Source of the DNA: Desulfallas sp. Bu1-1
GTDB taxonomy: Bacteria; Bacillota; Desulfotomaculia; Desulfotomaculales; Desulfallaceae
Assembly: GCF_015594625.1 (NCBI RefSeq)
Contig: NZ_JADNRQ010000015.1
Location: 1-64,000 of the forward strand
Direction: 5' to 3'
Length of the DNA stretch: 64,000 bases
Part shown: positions 33,734 to 42,185 of the stretch, in pieces
Layout of the letters: each line of letters begins with the position of its first letter
How positions within the stretch are numbered: position 1 is the stretch's first letter
The notes under the pieces: model-generated
The model's database searches: none
Told to the model about the DNA's origin: nothing
Seen by the model: only the letters and a program-made list of their open reading frames with translations
Program-made: the position numbers and the translations under genes

Positions 33734-34564
33734 ATGGAAAACCTTTTAACTATTGAAAGCGTGGTCAAAATTGCGCCATTTATTAAATTGTTGTTGGGGG
33801 ATGAGGTAACGGTAGGGGTCTCCGATAGCGAAAAATTTTTGTATTATATTCCTGGTAAAAATTTAGACCACCAGGCAAAGTATGGCGACCCGGTAATACC
33901 GGGTAGCCTTACGGACCGTGCGCTGAAGACCGGTATACGCCAGTGCGCGGAGGTGGGGGAAGAGGTTTACGGTGTACCGTATATAGGGCAGAGTGTCAGG
34001 ATTAATGATGAATCAGGACAAGTAATAGGCGCACTTACCATTTGTGTGCCTATTACACAGGCCAAACAAGTTAAAGAAATGACCGAAAAACTTGAAGGTC
34101 TGGTAGGCGGGATTTCCGAAAACACCGCCAGTCTTTCCGCCTCCTCCGAGGAATTGGCGTCCACAACACAAAACCTGGCCAATAATACCCAGCAGATTCT
34201 GAATGATGTTATGAAGACAAACGAAATATTGAAATTGATCAATGATATTGCCTCACAGACCCATTTATTGGGCTTAAATGCCGCCATTGAAGCGGCGCGG
34301 GTGGGGGAGTACGGCCGGGGTTTCAATGTTGTGGCGGAAGAAATAAGAAAGCTTGCCAACCGTACTAATAATTCCACCAAGGAAATTAATTCCATCATTA
34401 ATTTAGTTAAAAGTTCAATTGAGTCCCTTTCTGATCAAATCACTGAGATTTCAGCCGTGTCCCAGGAACAAGCGGCATCTACCCAAAAGATAATGGCTTC
34501 TATCCAGGATCTGGATAAAATGTGTACTCAACTGGCTGAATTATCAACAGAATTGGTGAAATAA
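33734..34564 (+). CDS. Short soluble methyl-accepting chemotaxis-type protein
   Basis: A 276-residue protein with no membrane segment or signal peptide. The first about 115 residues form a ligand-type domain ([25 protein letters not shown]); the rest is a short MCP signalling hairpin with the conserved tip [32 protein letters not shown] cytoplasmic MCP of this size should signal from inside the cell to CheA/CheW. Placed after the organic-acid operon, it might report on that metabolism, though it follows a hairpin and may be independently transcribed. Confidence 0.8.
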   Translation: MENLLTIESVVKIAPFIKLLLGDEVTVGVSDSEKFLYYIPGKNLDHQAKYGDPVIPGSLTDRALKTGIRQCAEVGEEVYGVPYIGQSVRINDESGQVIGALTICVPITQAKQVKEMTEKLEGLVGGISENTASLSASSEELASTTQNLANNTQQILNDVMKTNEILKLINDIASQTHLLGLNAAIEAARVGEYGRGFNVVAEEIRKLANRTNNSTKEINSIINLVKSSIESLSDQITEISAVSQEQAASTQKIMASIQDLDKMCTQLAELSTELVK

Positions 34565-34612
34565 ACCTGAATGCCGCAGGCTATCAGTGATTTTTTAGAG
34601 AAGGGTGATCTT

Positions 34613-35500
34613 ATGTCCAGGAATTGTTATAAACATAAATTTAAACCTGTGGAACAGGCATTTGGTGGTATTGTAAAAGTGGCTGCTGTACAAACAAACC
34701 CGCTGTTAATGGAAAAGGATGTTAATTTGAGGGGTATCCTGGATAGGTTGGACCAGTCGGCCAAAAACGGTGCCCAGTTGGTAGTATTCCCTGAGTGTGC
34801 CCTTACCGGCTATTGCTTTAATAGCAAAGAGGAAGCTATGGAATATGCTGAAACAATTCCCGGGCCAAGTGTTGATAAGATCGTTGCTGCTGCCGGGGAA
34901 CTTAGTGTATATACAGTTATCGGCCTGCTCGAAAAAGATGGTGATGAGCTATACAATACTAATGTCCTGGTCGGGCCGGATGGATTAATAGGGATGTATA
35001 GAAAAACTCATGTTATATACCTTGGCGTGGACCGGTTTGTAACTAAAGGTAACCTGCCGTATAAAGTATATCCTACTAAAATTGGGTGTATCGGATTGAC
35101 CATCTGCTATGACATGAGATTTCCGGAGATAAGCCGGATATTGGCTCTACAGGGTGCTGATATTATCGCCAACAGCACCAGTTTACCTGTAGGCGCCGAT
35201 TCGCACCAAAGCTTGTTAATCCCCACCAGGGCACTGGAAAACAGGGTTTATGTTGTTGCCGCTGACAGGGTTGGAGAAGAGAGGAGCAACAGATTTATTG
35301 GCCGCAGTATTATAGTAGACGTAGGAGGTAAACCTTTAGCCGAAGCAAGTGGTGATAATGTGGAAATTATCTATGCAGATATTGACTTAAGCAAAGCGCG
35401 GGCTAAAAAAAGTGTCATCAAACCGGGGGAGTATGAAATGGATATATTTGGAGACAGGAGGCCTGAACTATATCAGGGTATTACTATTCCTACGGTTTAA
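34613..35500 (+). CDS. Carbon-nitrogen hydrolase (nitrilase superfamily)
   Basis: The Glu-Lys-Cys catalytic triad of the superfamily is intact: VVFPECALTGY, YRKTHVIYLG and GLTICYDMRFPE. Length (295 residues) suits omega-amidase or N-carbamoyl amidohydrolase types. The ATG at 34613 follows AAGGGTG and removes 14 residues read from an earlier unsupported ATG. It follows the chemotaxis-type gene by about 50 bp. The substrate is an amide, nitrile or carbamoyl compound of unknown identity. Confidence 0.88.
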   Translation: MSRNCYKHKFKPVEQAFGGIVKVAAVQTNPLLMEKDVNLRGILDRLDQSAKNGAQLVVFPECALTGYCFNSKEEAMEYAETIPGPSVDKIVAAAGELSVYTVIGLLEKDGDELYNTNVLVGPDGLIGMYRKTHVIYLGVDRFVTKGNLPYKVYPTKIGCIGLTICYDMRFPEISRILALQGADIIANSTSLPVGADSHQSLLIPTRALENRVYVVAADRVGEERSNRFIGRSIIVDVGGKPLAEASGDNVEIIYADIDLSKARAKKSVIKPGEYEMDIFGDRRPELYQGITIPTV

Positions 35501-35659
35501 CAGGGCTTAAAAATTGAATACATCCACCATTAACCCATTGACGGTTCCGGTTTTAGCCGAAAAAAAACGTGCACTTCTTTTCGGTTACCGAGTAACCGTT
35601 ATATTTTTGTACATATATGAAATCCCGCGTTCGATATTTAAAAAATTTTTAAAAACTAC

Positions 35660-35688
35660 TTGACAAGGCAAAAAAAGTAGTCTAAACT
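35660..35688 (+). promoter_or_regulatory. Vegetative promoter of hsp20
   Basis: TTGACA (35660-35665) and TAAACT (35683-35688) are separated by exactly 17 bases, a near-consensus sigma-A promoter. Start of transcription near 35695 falls inside the CtsR-like operator. Confidence 0.75.
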
Positions 35689-35691
35689 AAA

Positions 35692-35708
35692 GATCAAAGA
35701 AAGTCAAA
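35692..35708 (+). promoter_or_regulatory. CtsR-like operator
   Basis: GATCAAA-GAA-AGTCAAA matches the CtsR heptad repeat (RGTCAAA-NAN-RGTCAAA) with one mismatch. It overlaps the hsp20 transcription start, the right place for repression. Further AAAGTT/AAGGTC repeats continue to about 35725. Confidence 0.65.
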
Positions 35709-35797
35709 GTTAAAGTTAAGGTCAAGCCTCGGATAAAATGACTGGTTTTTTCAGGTAGGCGCCGGGCAATAAATAAACCTACAGGAGGTGTTCATTG

Positions 35798-36250
35798 ATG
35801 AGTTTGGTCAGATGGGATCCTTTTCGTGAAATCTCCAATCTTCAGGCGTCTATCAACAAGCTTTTCGATGAAAACTTTCGCCTGTTCCGGGCCCCTGAAC
35901 AAGGAGGCTTGGTTCAGGGTTGGATGTTCCCGGTGGACATTAAAGAAACAGCCGATAATATTATAATAAATGCTGAAATACCTGGACTTAACCGGGAGGA
36001 TATCAAGATCAGCTTTGCCGACAACCAGTTGACCATCCGGGGCGAGCGGAAAAAAGAAATCCAGGAGGAAAACGAGCGCTTTTTGAGGTTGGAGCGCAGT
36101 TACGGTAGCTTCTGCCGGACATTTACCCTGGATGTGCCGGTTAAACCGGAAGAAATCAAGGCCCGGTACCAGGACGGCCTGCTGGAAATCACCTTGCCCA
36201 AGCAGGATGACATAAAACCCCGGGAAATAACTATTGATGTTGAGGGATAA
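35798..36250 (+). CDS. hsp20: Small heat-shock protein (Hsp20/alpha-crystallin family)
   Basis: A 150-residue ATP-independent holdase. The N-terminus MSLVRWDPFREISNLQASINKLF is typical of bacterial Hsp20; the alpha-crystallin domain spans about residues 42-140 (DIKETADNIIINAEIPG, RGERK, LRLERSYGSFCRTFTLD) and ends with the YQDGLLEITLPK strand. I use ATG at 35798, nine bases after AGGAGG, rather than the TTG just before it. The promoter overlaps a CtsR-like operator, so heat-inducible expression is expected. Confidence 0.93.
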   Translation: MSLVRWDPFREISNLQASINKLFDENFRLFRAPEQGGLVQGWMFPVDIKETADNIIINAEIPGLNREDIKISFADNQLTIRGERKKEIQEENERFLRLERSYGSFCRTFTLDVPVKPEEIKARYQDGLLEITLPKQDDIKPREITIDVEG

Positions 36251-36277
36251 TTAATAATTATCCCGGCAGCCTGCCCG

Positions 36278-36306
36278 AAAAAGAGGGATCCCCCCCCTCT
36301 TTTTTT
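36278..36306 (+). terminator. Rho-independent terminator of hsp20
   Basis: AAAAAGAGGG (36278-36287) pairs with CCCTCTTTTT and runs into T residues ending at 36306. The group II intron fragment begins at the next base. Confidence 0.88.
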
Positions 36307-36601
36307 GTGTGTTCGCCCGGCATGTCTGCCGAGCCGATGGGTTGAAAGAAACCCTGTCACCCAACCAGCTGGAAGACAACCCGTAGGCAAGTGCGTCACT
36401 GGCAACGGTGGGGTCTATTGGTGCGCCGAAGGGGGGACTTGGAACATAGCGCAAGCGAACCGGAGTTGGCCTACCAGGTGGGTAACCTTGCATAAAATGG
36501 GAAAGCCCAATAGCTGGATAAGCTCAATTAATGGAGTGGATACGGCGAAGGCTGCGAATGAAAAAGATGCGGGAATGGAAGAAGTGGAAGCAACTACATA
36601 A
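36307..36601 (+). mobile_element. 5' fragment of a group II intron with the first codons of its reverse transcriptase
   Basis: The sequence starts with GTGTG, the group II 5' consensus, followed by TTCGCCCGGCATG and purine-rich, highly structured sequence like the intron domain I leader. It ends with a frame reading GMEEVEATT just before TAA, which resembles the N-terminus of intron-encoded reverse transcriptases. The rest of the enzyme and domains V-VI are absent, so it cannot splice or move. It sits directly after a terminator T tract, the known target preference of class C introns. Confidence 0.6.
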
Positions 36602-36634
36602 GGGGGGCGCCGGTCAGCTTTGGTGCCGCCCCCC
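36602..36634 (+). terminator. GC-rich hairpin between the intron fragment and hyuB
   Basis: GGGGGGCG (36602-36609) pairs with CGCCCCCC (36627-36634), followed by only three T residues. Its right half lies within the last codons of the reverse-strand hyuB gene. It may act as a weak terminator on either strand. Confidence 0.4.
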
Positions 36635-38347
36635 TTTGTCCCGTTTATTTGCGGTTGCCTTTTGGTCAACCTGTAACGCTTCATCCAGCATAACCCCGTA
36701 ATCTTCAAAAGCTGCGGTTTTGGAAACCAAACCGCTGATCACATCTTGTCGCACCGCTTCGGGGGACCGGTCGAACGGGTTCCCGTAACCCCCGCCCCCG
36801 GCGGTTTCCAGTGTGATGGTGGTACCCCGGGGCACTTCCCGGGTGAACTTGCCGGGCATTTCACAGGCGTTGTCGCCCGGCAGCCTGATCAAGCAGCGGG
36901 AGGTTCGGCCCGGGCGGCCGCCCCGCAGGCCCCAGGGGCTCTGCACGTTTCTTTCGGTGCTCACGGCCACCGTGGCGTCCTCCAGAACGGTGATTTCCCG
37001 TACCAGCCCGGTTCCGCCCCTGAACTCGCCGGGGCCGCCCGAATCGGGGATCAAGCCGTATCTCTCCACCAGCAGGGGGTAATTCATTTCGATCACTTCC
37101 ACCGGCGTGTTCAAGGTATTGGTCATATTCACGTGCACGCCGTCCATGCCGTCCTGGTTGTACTTGGCCCCCTGGCCACCGCCGTAGGTTTCAACGTAGG
37201 AATAATACCGTTGCCGCCGGCCGTCCTTGCCGCCGATGGTGAAATTGCTCATGCTGCCCGTGCCGGCGGCGGTCACCCGGTGGGGTACGGCCTGCGCCAG
37301 GGCTCCCAGCACCACATCGGTGATCCGCTGGGCCGTGTTGATATTGGCGTGGGCCACGGGTGCCGGGAAGCGGGGATTGACCAGGCTGCCGGGCGGGGTG
37401 ATCACCTCCAGCACCCGGGCGATGCCTTCGCTGGCCGGCAAGTCGGGGTCGGCGACCGCTTTCAGGGCGTAATAGACGCAGGCCAGGGTAACCCCGCGGG
37501 TGGCGTTGACGGGGCCCTTCACCTGGGGGCTGGTGCCGGTGAAGTCCACTTTGACCAGTTCTTCACCGGTATGCACGGCGGCCGTGATTTTAACCGGGTC
37601 CCGGGTAATGCCGTCCCCTTCCAGGTAATCCGTGTATGCATAGACGCCCGCGGGGAGTTCTTTAATGGCGGCACGAATCCTGCGCTCCGCGTAATTGATG
37701 ATTTCGCCCATGTAATATTGCAGTGTTTCCACACCCACCCGCATGGCCAGTTCCTGCAGCCTTTTCACCCCTACCTGGTTGGCGGAAAGCTGGGCCTGGA
37801 TGTCGCCGTAAAATTCGCCGGCGGTCCTGACATTGTGCGCCAGCACTTTTAACAGGTCCTGGTTTACCCGCCCCCCGCGGCAGATTTTGACCGGGGGTAT
37901 CCTGAGGCCCTCCTGGAAAATTTCCGTCGCCGTGGTGGACATGCTGCCAGGCACCGCGCCTCCCATATCCACGTGGTGGGCCAGGTTGGCCACGACGGCC
38001 AGCGGGGCATTCCCGGCAAAAACCGGCGAGATGACGCACACGTCCGGCAGGTGCGAGCCGCTGATATACGGGTCGTTGATGATTACGGCGTCCCCCGGCG
38101 CCAGGCTTTCCACCGGGAAGAATTTCAGAACCTCCTTGACCACCGTGGGCATCAACCCCAGGTGCAGGGGGATGTGTTCGGCCTGGGCCACCAGGCTTCC
38201 CTCAATTGTATATATGGCGGTGGAGCAGTCCCGGCGGTCTTTGATGTTGGGCGAAAGGGCGGTACGGGTAAGGGTGGCGCCCATTTCTTCCGCCGCGGAT
38301 TGCAGGGCGTTTCTCAACACCTCAAGGGTAATGGGATCGGTATTCAT
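36614..38347 (-). CDS. hyuB: Hydantoinase B/oxoprolinase-type subunit
   Basis: A 577-residue HyuB protein: DPITLEVLRNALQSAAEEMGATLTRTA at the start, DVCVISPVFAGNAPLAVVANLAHHVDMGG and NTPVEVIEMNYPLLVERYGL within, and the GGGGYGNPFDR signature near the C-terminus. With HyuA it forms an ATP-dependent hydantoinase, oxoprolinase or acetone/acetophenone-carboxylase-like enzyme. The ATG at 38347 comes one base after the hyuA stop; an upstream TTG would overlap hyuA. The substrate is not determined by sequence. Confidence 0.9.
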   Translation of the reverse strand: MNTDPITLEVLRNALQSAAEEMGATLTRTALSPNIKDRRDCSTAIYTIEGSLVAQAEHIPLHLGLMPTVVKEVLKFFPVESLAPGDAVIINDPYISGSHLPDVCVISPVFAGNAPLAVVANLAHHVDMGGAVPGSMSTTATEIFQEGLRIPPVKICRGGRVNQDLLKVLAHNVRTAGEFYGDIQAQLSANQVGVKRLQELAMRVGVETLQYYMGEIINYAERRIRAAIKELPAGVYAYTDYLEGDGITRDPVKITAAVHTGEELVKVDFTGTSPQVKGPVNATRGVTLACVYYALKAVADPDLPASEGIARVLEVITPPGSLVNPRFPAPVAHANINTAQRITDVVLGALAQAVPHRVTAAGTGSMSNFTIGGKDGRRQRYYSYVETYGGGQGAKYNQDGMDGVHVNMTNTLNTPVEVIEMNYPLLVERYGLIPDSGGPGEFRGGTGLVREITVLEDATVAVSTERNVQSPWGLRGGRPGRTSRCLIRLPGDNACEMPGKFTREVPRGTTITLETAGGGGYGNPFDRSPEAVRQDVISGLVSKTAAFEDYGVMLDEALQVDQKATANKRDKGGRHQS

Positions 38348-38348
38348 G

Positions 38349-40391
38349 CTAGCGCACCCCTGTTTCAATGATCAGATTGCCCCAGCGGTCGCAGTGCACC
38401 CGGTCGCCGGGCCAGATAAGGACGGTGGTGTCCGGCTGGGTGATGATGGCCGGTCCCTCGATTTCCCAGCCCGGGCCCGCTTGTTGCCTGTCGTAGACCG
38501 GGACATCGCGGTACGCCCCGGAGAGATAAACCCGCCTGGTGCCGCGTATTTCGGCCCGGGCGCTTGTCGCCGGAGGCGATGGTTCAATTTTGGGCAGGGC
38601 GCCGGTGGCTACGAGGCGCAGATTGACGATTTCAACGGGCGCGTTTTCCCGGCAGTAGCCGTATTCCCGGCGGTGCCGGCGGTGAAAACGTTGTAGAATG
38701 GCTTTTAGATCGGCCTCAATGAACGGGTTGCCCGGCACCGCCAGGGTCAGTTCATGGGACTGTCCCCTGTAACGGAGATCCATCAACTTGGTCAGGGTAA
38801 TATCCCGGTCCTTGAAACCCTCCCCGGCCAGGTCAGCCCGTCCCAGATGAACAAGCCGGGCAAATTGGTCGTTAACTTCCGCGCACGCGCCGGGGGTCAA
38901 CTCCGTGACAAAGGTGGTGGAATAATCGCGGCGCACATCGGCGGTCAGCATACCCCAGGCCGAGGTGACCCCGGGATGGGGAGGCACCAGGATGCGGGGA
39001 ATGCCCAGTTCCCGGGCCAGCTCGACGGCGTGCGTAGGACCCGCTCCGCCGAAAGGCACCAGGGTGAAATCCCGGGGGTCGAATCCCTTCTGTACCGAGA
39101 CCACGCGCATGGCCCGGACCATGTTGGCGTTGACCACTCTGATGATGCCCTCGGCCGCTTGTTCCACCGCCAGCCCGAGGGGCCCGCCGATTTTTTCCCG
39201 AATGCACCGGACGGCCCGCCCGGAATCGATGCCGTTGATGCCGGCGAAATCCGCCGGGTCCAGCCTGCCCAGCGCCATGTTGGCGTCGGTAACGGTTGGT
39301 TCCTCTCCGCCTTGGTTGTAGCAGGCGGGTCCGGGCACGGAACCCGCGCTTTGCGGGCCCACCCGCAGGGCGCCGCCGGGGTCCACCCAGGCGATGCTGC
39401 CTCCCCCGGCGCCGATGGTATGGATGTCCAGCATGGGCAACCGCAGCGGGTGGCCGCCGATGGCGCCCTCCGTGGTGAAGCGTGGTTCCCCGTTGTGGAT
39501 GAGGCAGATGTCCATGCTGGTCCCGCCCATGTCCGCGGTAATCAGGTTCTTGTGCCCGGTCAGGCGGGCCAGGTGCACGCCCGCCAGCACACCGCCCGCC
39601 GGGCCGCTCAACACGGTGCGGGCGCTTTGTTCCCGGGCCAGGGAAGAGGTGATGACCCCGCCGTTGGACTGCATGATATACAATGCCCCGTTCACACCGG
39701 TGGTACTTAAATCCTGTTCCAGGCGAGCGATGTAATGATCCACCCGGGGCTTGACCAGGGCGTTGACCAGGGTGGTGCTGGTGCGTTCATATTCCCTGAA
39801 CTCGGGCAAAATTTCCGAGGATATGGTGACGGACAGGCGGGGCAATTTTTGCCGCAGGGCGTTTTTCAGCAGTATTTCGTGTGCCGGGTTGATGTACGAG
39901 TGCAGCAGGCACACCGCCACCGACTCCACCCCGGCCTGTTCCAGCTGTTCGATGATCAGGTCGATTTCTTCATCCCGGGGCTTTACCTTAACGGAGCCGT
40001 CGGCCAGCACGCGCTCATTTATTTCCAGCACCATGTGCCGGGGTAGCAGGGGCGGCGGCTTTAAAGCCCAAAAGTTATATAAATGCGGGCGGTTTTGCCG
40101 GCCGATGAAAATGACGTCTTTAAACCCCCGCGTGGTAATGAGGGCGACGCGCGCCCCTTTTTGTTCCAGGATGGCGTTGGTGGCCACCGTGGTGCCGTGC
40201 AGCACCAGGTCTATTTCCCGCGGATCGAGGGAGAATTTTTGGGTAATATTTTCAATGCCTTTCAGGATGGCCCGGGACGGGTCGCCGGGGGTGGACGGCT
40301 CCTTGGCGATATATAGTTCGCCGTTATCTCCCAGCAGGCAAAAATCCGTAAACGTGCCTCCGGTATCAACGGCCAGTTTACAGGCGGTCAA
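38349..40391 (-). CDS. hyuA: Hydantoinase A/oxoprolinase-type ATPase subunit
   Basis: This 680-residue protein has the ASKHA-type ATP-binding loops of HyuA: DTGGTFTDFCLL at the N-terminus, LHGTTVATNAILE, and DMGGTSMDICLI followed by GAIGGHPLRLPMLDIHTIGAGGGS. The family phosphorylates a carbonyl oxygen before ring opening or carboxylation. TTG at 40391 is the likely start, with AAAGGCTGA upstream. Coupled closely to hyuB and 128 bp after a reverse-strand MFS transporter, which may export or import the substrate. The small gamma subunit found in acetone carboxylases is absent nearby. Confidence 0.9.
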   Translation of the reverse strand: MTACKLAVDTGGTFTDFCLLGDNGELYIAKEPSTPGDPSRAILKGIENITQKFSLDPREIDLVLHGTTVATNAILEQKGARVALITTRGFKDVIFIGRQNRPHLYNFWALKPPPLLPRHMVLEINERVLADGSVKVKPRDEEIDLIIEQLEQAGVESVAVCLLHSYINPAHEILLKNALRQKLPRLSVTISSEILPEFREYERTSTTLVNALVKPRVDHYIARLEQDLSTTGVNGALYIMQSNGGVITSSLAREQSARTVLSGPAGGVLAGVHLARLTGHKNLITADMGGTSMDICLIHNGEPRFTTEGAIGGHPLRLPMLDIHTIGAGGGSIAWVDPGGALRVGPQSAGSVPGPACYNQGGEEPTVTDANMALGRLDPADFAGINGIDSGRAVRCIREKIGGPLGLAVEQAAEGIIRVVNANMVRAMRVVSVQKGFDPRDFTLVPFGGAGPTHAVELARELGIPRILVPPHPGVTSAWGMLTADVRRDYSTTFVTELTPGACAEVNDQFARLVHLGRADLAGEGFKDRDITLTKLMDLRYRGQSHELTLAVPGNPFIEADLKAILQRFHRRHRREYGYCRENAPVEIVNLRLVATGALPKIEPSPPATSARAEIRGTRRVYLSGAYRDVPVYDRQQAGPGWEIEGPAIITQPDTTVLIWPGDRVHCDRWGNLIIETGVR

Positions 40392-40519
40392 TTTCGATCA
40401 GCCTTTCATTTCGTTTTTGGATAAACCCTGGGGTCCGCATCCAGTGCTCCACTTACTCCAACCCGCCGGATCGCCCAGCGGCATGTTATATTATTCAGGC
40501 GCTCCGGCGGGGCAAAGTT

Positions 40520-41740
40520 TTAGCTTGTAGCATTTGAGGCTCTCTGCCGTTTGCGCAGCGCTTCCCGTCCGGGGAGCGCCAGCGCCAGCAGCAGGCCTAT
40601 CACCGGGAAAATAATCATCACCCGGAACACCGCCGGCAGGCCCCAGTGGTCGGCCACCCAGCCCAGCATGGTGGCGCCCACGCCGCCCATGCCGACGGCA
40701 AAGCCCAGGATTAACCCGGAGGCCAGGCCCACGTTGTTGGGCAGCAGTTCCTGGCTGAACACCACCGTCACGGCAAACGTGGAGACCACGGTAAACCCGG
40801 CCAGGGCCACCACTACGGGGACCCAAATGCCGCTGAGCCGGGTGAATAAGTATAATAGAGGAATCATCAGGGCCATGGAGCCGGCGACGATGTTCTTGAG
40901 CCCCCAGCGGTCGGCCGCCGGCCCGCCCACCAGGGTGCCGACCGCCCCGGCGACCAGGAAAACCGAGGTCAGGGAGGCGGCGTAGGCCTCGCTGTGGTGC
41001 AGGTAATGGATGTAATACTGGGGCAAAAAAGTAACCAGCCCCAGGTGCACCCAGGAACGCATGGTGACCACCAGTACCAGGATTACCACCGGGATAAACA
41101 AACGCAGCGCGCTTGAGGCGTTTACGACCGGGGCCGAAGCGGTCTTTTTATTCGATGCGGGTGCCGGAGCCGGGGCGGCCTGCCGGGTTTCCGTAATCCT
41201 GGAAAGATATAACCAGAGCAGCAAGGCCATAATGCCGTTCAACACAAAGAAGCCCGTCGATCCGTACAGGCCTGCAAGGCCGATGAAAAAGCTGGTCAGC
41301 ACCGGGCCGGCGGCAAAACCAAGATTGCCTCCCACGGAAAAAAGGGACATGCCCGAAGCTTTGCGGTCCCCGCTGGCAAAGCGGGCGTACTTGGAACCCT
41401 CCGGGTGGTAGGCGGCGACGCCCAGCCCGCTGACCAGCGCCACCAGCAGCAATATGGAAAAATTGGGACTAAAACCGGTAAGGGACATGCCCAGCCCCGC
41501 CAACAGGCATCCCAGGGGAATCAACCAGGCGGCCCGGAAGCGGTCGCTGAGGACGCCGAAAATTGGTTGAATTACGGAAGAGATCAGGTTGAAGGCCAGC
41601 ATCACTATCCCCACCTGCAGCTGGCTCAGTGCGAATATGGGCTGTAAAAACGCCAGCATCATGGGCAGCGCTCCCTGGTTGATGTCGGTAATGGCATGGC
41701 CCGTTCCCAAAAGGGCCAGCATTTTTTTATTCGTTTTCAC
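40520..41740 (-). CDS. MFS transporter, fosmidomycin-resistance (Fsr) type
   Basis: A 12-helix major facilitator with the Fsr-type N-terminus GTGHAITDINQGALPMMLAFL, an MFS motif GVLSDRFRAAWLIPLG, AYHPEGSKYAR and an Ala/Pro-rich cytoplasmic loop joining the two halves. Relatives expel small hydrophilic drugs; others import aromatic or organic acids. I place the start at GTG 41740 with GGAGG ten bases before; an in-frame ATG 45 bases upstream lacks a site. It precedes hyuA and hyuB on the same strand and may move their substrate. Confidence 0.82.
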   Translation of the reverse strand: MKTNKKMLALLGTGHAITDINQGALPMMLAFLQPIFALSQLQVGIVMLAFNLISSVIQPIFGVLSDRFRAAWLIPLGCLLAGLGMSLTGFSPNFSILLLVALVSGLGVAAYHPEGSKYARFASGDRKASGMSLFSVGGNLGFAAGPVLTSFFIGLAGLYGSTGFFVLNGIMALLLWLYLSRITETRQAAPAPAPASNKKTASAPVVNASSALRLFIPVVILVLVVTMRSWVHLGLVTFLPQYYIHYLHHSEAYAASLTSVFLVAGAVGTLVGGPAADRWGLKNIVAGSMALMIPLLYLFTRLSGIWVPVVVALAGFTVVSTFAVTVVFSQELLPNNVGLASGLILGFAVGMGGVGATMLGWVADHWGLPAVFRVMIIFPVIGLLLALALPGREALRKRQRASNATS

Positions 41741-41919
41741 TCTTTTGAATCCTCCGGTTTGACTTCTGTTAAATTTAAATTTCACCCCGAGGTGTTAAAA
41801 ATCCTTTTTATATTGTCCGGTGCCGGGGCAGGCCTTCCCGCGGGCGGGTTGAATTATTTCAGGCAGCCGGGAACCCGGACTTCATATTGTAATTTTTAAC
41901 TGGTGGTGACAAAAAGTAG

Positions 41920-41948
41920 TTGCCAAAAGAACTGACATTGAGTATAAT
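41920..41948 (+). promoter_or_regulatory. Vegetative promoter upstream of the DASS transporter
   Basis: TTGCCA (41920-41925) and TATAAT (41943-41948) with a 17-base spacer. It implies a leader of about 230 bases to the transporter gene. The 41741-42185 interval also contains a GC-rich imperfect palindrome (about 41818-41880) and the CRP/FNR-type site. Confidence 0.65.
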
Positions 41949-42083
41949 TTAAGAAAGTTACATATTGCACAAATTAAATTGCCCCGGCCCCGTTAGGGGG
42001 GGACTTTTAGATCAGATGAGGAAGGGGGGAAATTTTTAAGTTGGAAGTTGCACAAAAATGTAGGGGCAAAGAGCAGAATCGAA

Positions 42084-42099
42084 AGTGATCTATTTCACT
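42084..42099 (+). promoter_or_regulatory. CRP/FNR-type palindrome
   Basis: AGTGATCTATTTCACT is a perfect GTGA-N6-TCAC site with extended A/T match. CRP/FNR-family regulators, including HcpR of sulfate reducers, bind this pattern. It lies about 90 bp before the DASS transporter start and downstream of the promoter at 41920. Confidence 0.55.
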
Positions 42100-42185
42100 A
42101 TATTTGGCAATTATATTGTTAATTATTTAACAAATAACGATCGGGTTTAAAGTTTTAATTTTGATCTTGAAGGGTGGGTTGTTAA

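Noticed and set aside
35700-35725. Short AAAGTT/AAGGTC repeats as a possible CRISPR-like or minisatellite array
   Set aside because: The units are only about six bases and fit extended CtsR half-sites upstream of hsp20.
38754-39710. Long open frames on the plus strand opposite hyuA and hyuB
   Set aside because: They are antisense frames produced by the high GC of the real reverse-strand genes; their translations are Gly/His/Arg-rich without domains.
42105-42122. A possible sigma-54 promoter (TTGGCAATTATATTGTT) before the DASS transporter
   Set aside because: The spacing is right but the invariant -12 GC is GT, there are no TGAYTCAA boxes, and a good sigma-A promoter and CRP/FNR-type site are present.
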